The notes beneath the pieces were generated by a model, which saw only the letters and a program-made list of their open reading frames with translations, was not told the DNA's origin and ran no database searches. 15,846 nucleotides of DNA from Calditerrivibrio sp. (GTDB lineage Bacteria; Chrysiogenota; Deferribacteres; Deferribacterales; Calditerrivibrionaceae): the NCBI GenBank assembly GCA_020217115.1, contig JAIWOA010000094.1, positions 1 through 15,846 on the forward strand. Reading direction: 5' to 3'. A program made the position numbers and the translations under genes. The first letter of the stretch is position 1. Every line of letters starts with the position of its first letter. Of this stretch, positions 14,687-15,846 are shown in pieces.

Positions 14687-15684
14687 TGCGAATTCTCATT
14701 ATACAGATCAGGCAACTTGGGGATGTATTGCTTTCGTCAAATGTTGTAAGAGTCATAAAAAAATATTTACCAGAATCAAGGGTGGATTTTTTAACCTCTA
14801 AAAATGCTGCAAGTATAGTTTCAGCAAACCCATTTATAGACAATCTATTATTAATCGAAGATGGACTAATTAATGAAATTAAAACAATTTTTAAAGTCAG
14901 GAAGAATAGATATGATGCGGTTATAGATATACAGAGGACAGGTAGATCTGGGAGGATAACTTTTTTTAGTGGTTCTCCTAAGAGGATATCTTCAAATAAA
15001 AGACATAACAATTTTTATTATAATGTTACAATAGATTCTTTTGATAGTTACTACACTTTAGACAATAGGATTGCTTACTTAAAAGGTATTGGGGTAGAGG
15101 TGGGGAAGGGGAACCTTCCCGAAATGTATGTAAGTATTGAGAGTGAAAATTCTGCTAAAAATTTTATGGAAAAAAATCAACTTTCCGATGGTAAATATTT
15201 TATTGTTGCTCCTACTTCGAGGAGACCTGAGAGGAGCTGGTCAGGATATAACTTTGGAGTGCTGACAAATATGATTGTTGAAAAATCTGGACTTGTACCT
15301 GTATTACTGTATGCCCCCAATGAAAAAGAGGTAATTTTAGATTTAAAACAAAGATTAAAAGATGTAAATTTTGTGGATACAGAAGGTAAACTTAGTTTTC
15401 AAGAGATTGCAGTTTTAATAAAGAGGGGAGAATTTTTTATCGGGAATGACTCCTTTCTGGCTCATTTATCTGTTAGCCAGCAGCAAAAAACATTTATTCT
15501 TGTTGGACCTAATTCAGGTTGGTTTCCTGAAATCGATTTTGTTCACGAGATATCTGCAGGTTTACCATGCCAGCCATGCAACAGATGGACAAAATGCTCC
15601 TATGATAGGATAGATGGAAGGATAAGATGTTTTTCAGAACTCAATGTTGAGATGGCTTATAACAGTATAATACGTTATATTTAA
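14686..15684 (+). CDS. Family 9 glycosyltransferase, ADP-heptose:LPS heptosyltransferase-like
   Basis: A 332-residue GT-B glycosyltransferase of the WaaC/WaaF/WaaQ superfamily. The N-terminus is RILIIQIRQLGDVLLSS, the standard first strand and glycine loop, followed by FLTSKNAASIV and YDAVIDIQ. The C-terminal donor domain has PTSRRPERSW and GNDSFLAHLS (253-262). The usual GPTxP signature is replaced by VGPNSGWFPE, and a four-cysteine cluster follows (C295, C298, C304, C315). Length is normal for the family. The start is GTG 14686, one base overlapping the preceding stop (TAGTG), with GGAG eight bases upstream. It is the last gene of the run, and the gene after it is convergent with only 25 bases between. 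It likely adds heptose or a related sugar to the core, next to the WaaE-like enzyme; donor specificity is uncertain because of the altered motif. Confidence 0.9.
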   Translation: MRILIIQIRQLGDVLLSSNVVRVIKKYLPESRVDFLTSKNAASIVSANPFIDNLLLIEDGLINEIKTIFKVRKNRYDAVIDIQRTGRSGRITFFSGSPKRISSNKRHNNFYYNVTIDSFDSYYTLDNRIAYLKGIGVEVGKGNLPEMYVSIESENSAKNFMEKNQLSDGKYFIVAPTSRRPERSWSGYNFGVLTNMIVEKSGLVPVLLYAPNEKEVILDLKQRLKDVNFVDTEGKLSFQEIAVLIKRGEFFIGNDSFLAHLSVSQQQKTFILVGPNSGWFPEIDFVHEISAGLPCQPCNRWTKCSYDRIDGRIRCFSELNVEMAYNSIIRYI

Positions 15685-15709
15685 TTTATAATTAGTGTAT
15701 TTATCCTAT

Positions 15710-15846
15710 CTAAAGACTCCAGTATAAACAATTTTTATCTATTATATCTGAAAATAGACCTTTTACATCTATTACGATCGGATTTTCCATGAGTGATTTT
15801 ATATTTTCTAATCCAAAATCTAAGAATTCTCTATGTTTGACGGCTA
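15710..15846 (-). CDS. Nucleotide-sugar dehydrogenase, C-terminal end, cut by window edge
   Basis: The reverse strand reads 44 codons into the window before a TAG stop at 15710-15712. The fragment contains AVKHREFLDFGLENI, NPIVIDVKGLFSD and a terminal CLYWSL. The pattern H.EF...., (V/I)IDxKG and a YW.L ending is that of the UDP-glucose/GDP-mannose dehydrogenase family C-terminal domain, closest in feel to UDP-N-acetyl-hexosamine dehydrogenases (WbpA/TviB/CapL type), which make uronic acid sugars for surface polysaccharides. The rest of the gene is outside the window. It is convergent with the glycosyltransferase genes and fits a neighbouring polysaccharide locus. The family call is good for so short a piece; the exact substrate is a guess. 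Confidence 0.75.
   Translation of the reverse strand, partial: AVKHREFLDFGLENIKSLMENPIVIDVKGLFSDIIDKNCLYWSL

Noticed and set aside
14586..15011. Short frames across the family 2/family 9 glycosyltransferase junction on both strands
   Set aside because: They cross two well-supported overlapping genes in other frames and show no independent coding signal.
15685..15709. Bidirectional terminator between the convergent genes
   Set aside because: The 25 bases are AT-rich but I find no stem of useful length.
1..15846. CRISPR array, tRNA, rRNA, insertion sequence or prophage
   Set aside because: No regularly spaced repeats, cloverleaf-like segments, transposase motifs or terminal inverted repeats were seen on reading through; the HNH protein alone is not evidence of a mobile element.

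Overview
The window is about 15.8 kb of AT-rich, AGA-codon-rich, gene-dense bacterial chromosome. It has no phage, insertion-sequence, CRISPR, tRNA or rRNA signal that I could see. The gene content is an ATP-type PEP carboxykinase, a giant NAD-glutamate dehydrogenase, an ACT-linked malic enzyme and LPS-type glycosyltransferases. Together with the base composition this suggests an anaerobic or microaerophilic Gram-negative bacterium, perhaps in or near the Deferribacterota (Calditerrivibrio/Deferribacter type). That assignment is inference from general resemblance and has not been searched.

Layout. (1) Positions 1-809, minus strand: the N-terminal half of pckA, cut by the window edge. (2) Positions 857-3821, plus strand: a strong promoter drives a small HNH protein whose end overlaps alaS; a hairpin follows alaS. 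(3) Positions 3897-4819, plus strand: a second promoter drives a small phasin-like coiled-coil protein that overlaps a CoA-type Nudix hydrolase. (4) Positions 4962-6296: a malic enzyme with an N-terminal ACT domain. (5) Positions 6333-15684: a tight co-directional run of NAD-glutamate dehydrogenase, secreted M16 peptidase, OppF/DppF-like ABC ATPase, polysaccharide deacetylase, family 2 glycosyltransferase and family 9 (heptosyltransferase-like) glycosyltransferase. Gaps in this run are five bases or less, and several genes overlap. (6) Positions 15710-15846, minus strand: the last 44 codons of a nucleotide-sugar dehydrogenase, convergent with the run.

How the genes fit together. PEP carboxykinase, malic enzyme and glutamate dehydrogenase all act around the 2-oxoglutarate/C4-acid/PEP-pyruvate node, so this part of the chromosome looks like central carbon and amino-acid metabolism (glutamate to 2-oxoglutarate to malate/oxaloacetate to pyruvate/PEP). 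The distal part of the long run, with the convergent sugar dehydrogenase, looks like outer-membrane glycan assembly. The M16 peptidase and the orphan peptide-type ABC ATPase sit between the two themes.

Most of the window is recognisable housekeeping. I do not see a clear new defence or mobile system. The points most worth following are the near-leaderless HNH gene fused by overlap to alaS, the orphan ABC ATPase, the ACT-malic enzyme fusion, and the glycan genes with non-standard motifs.
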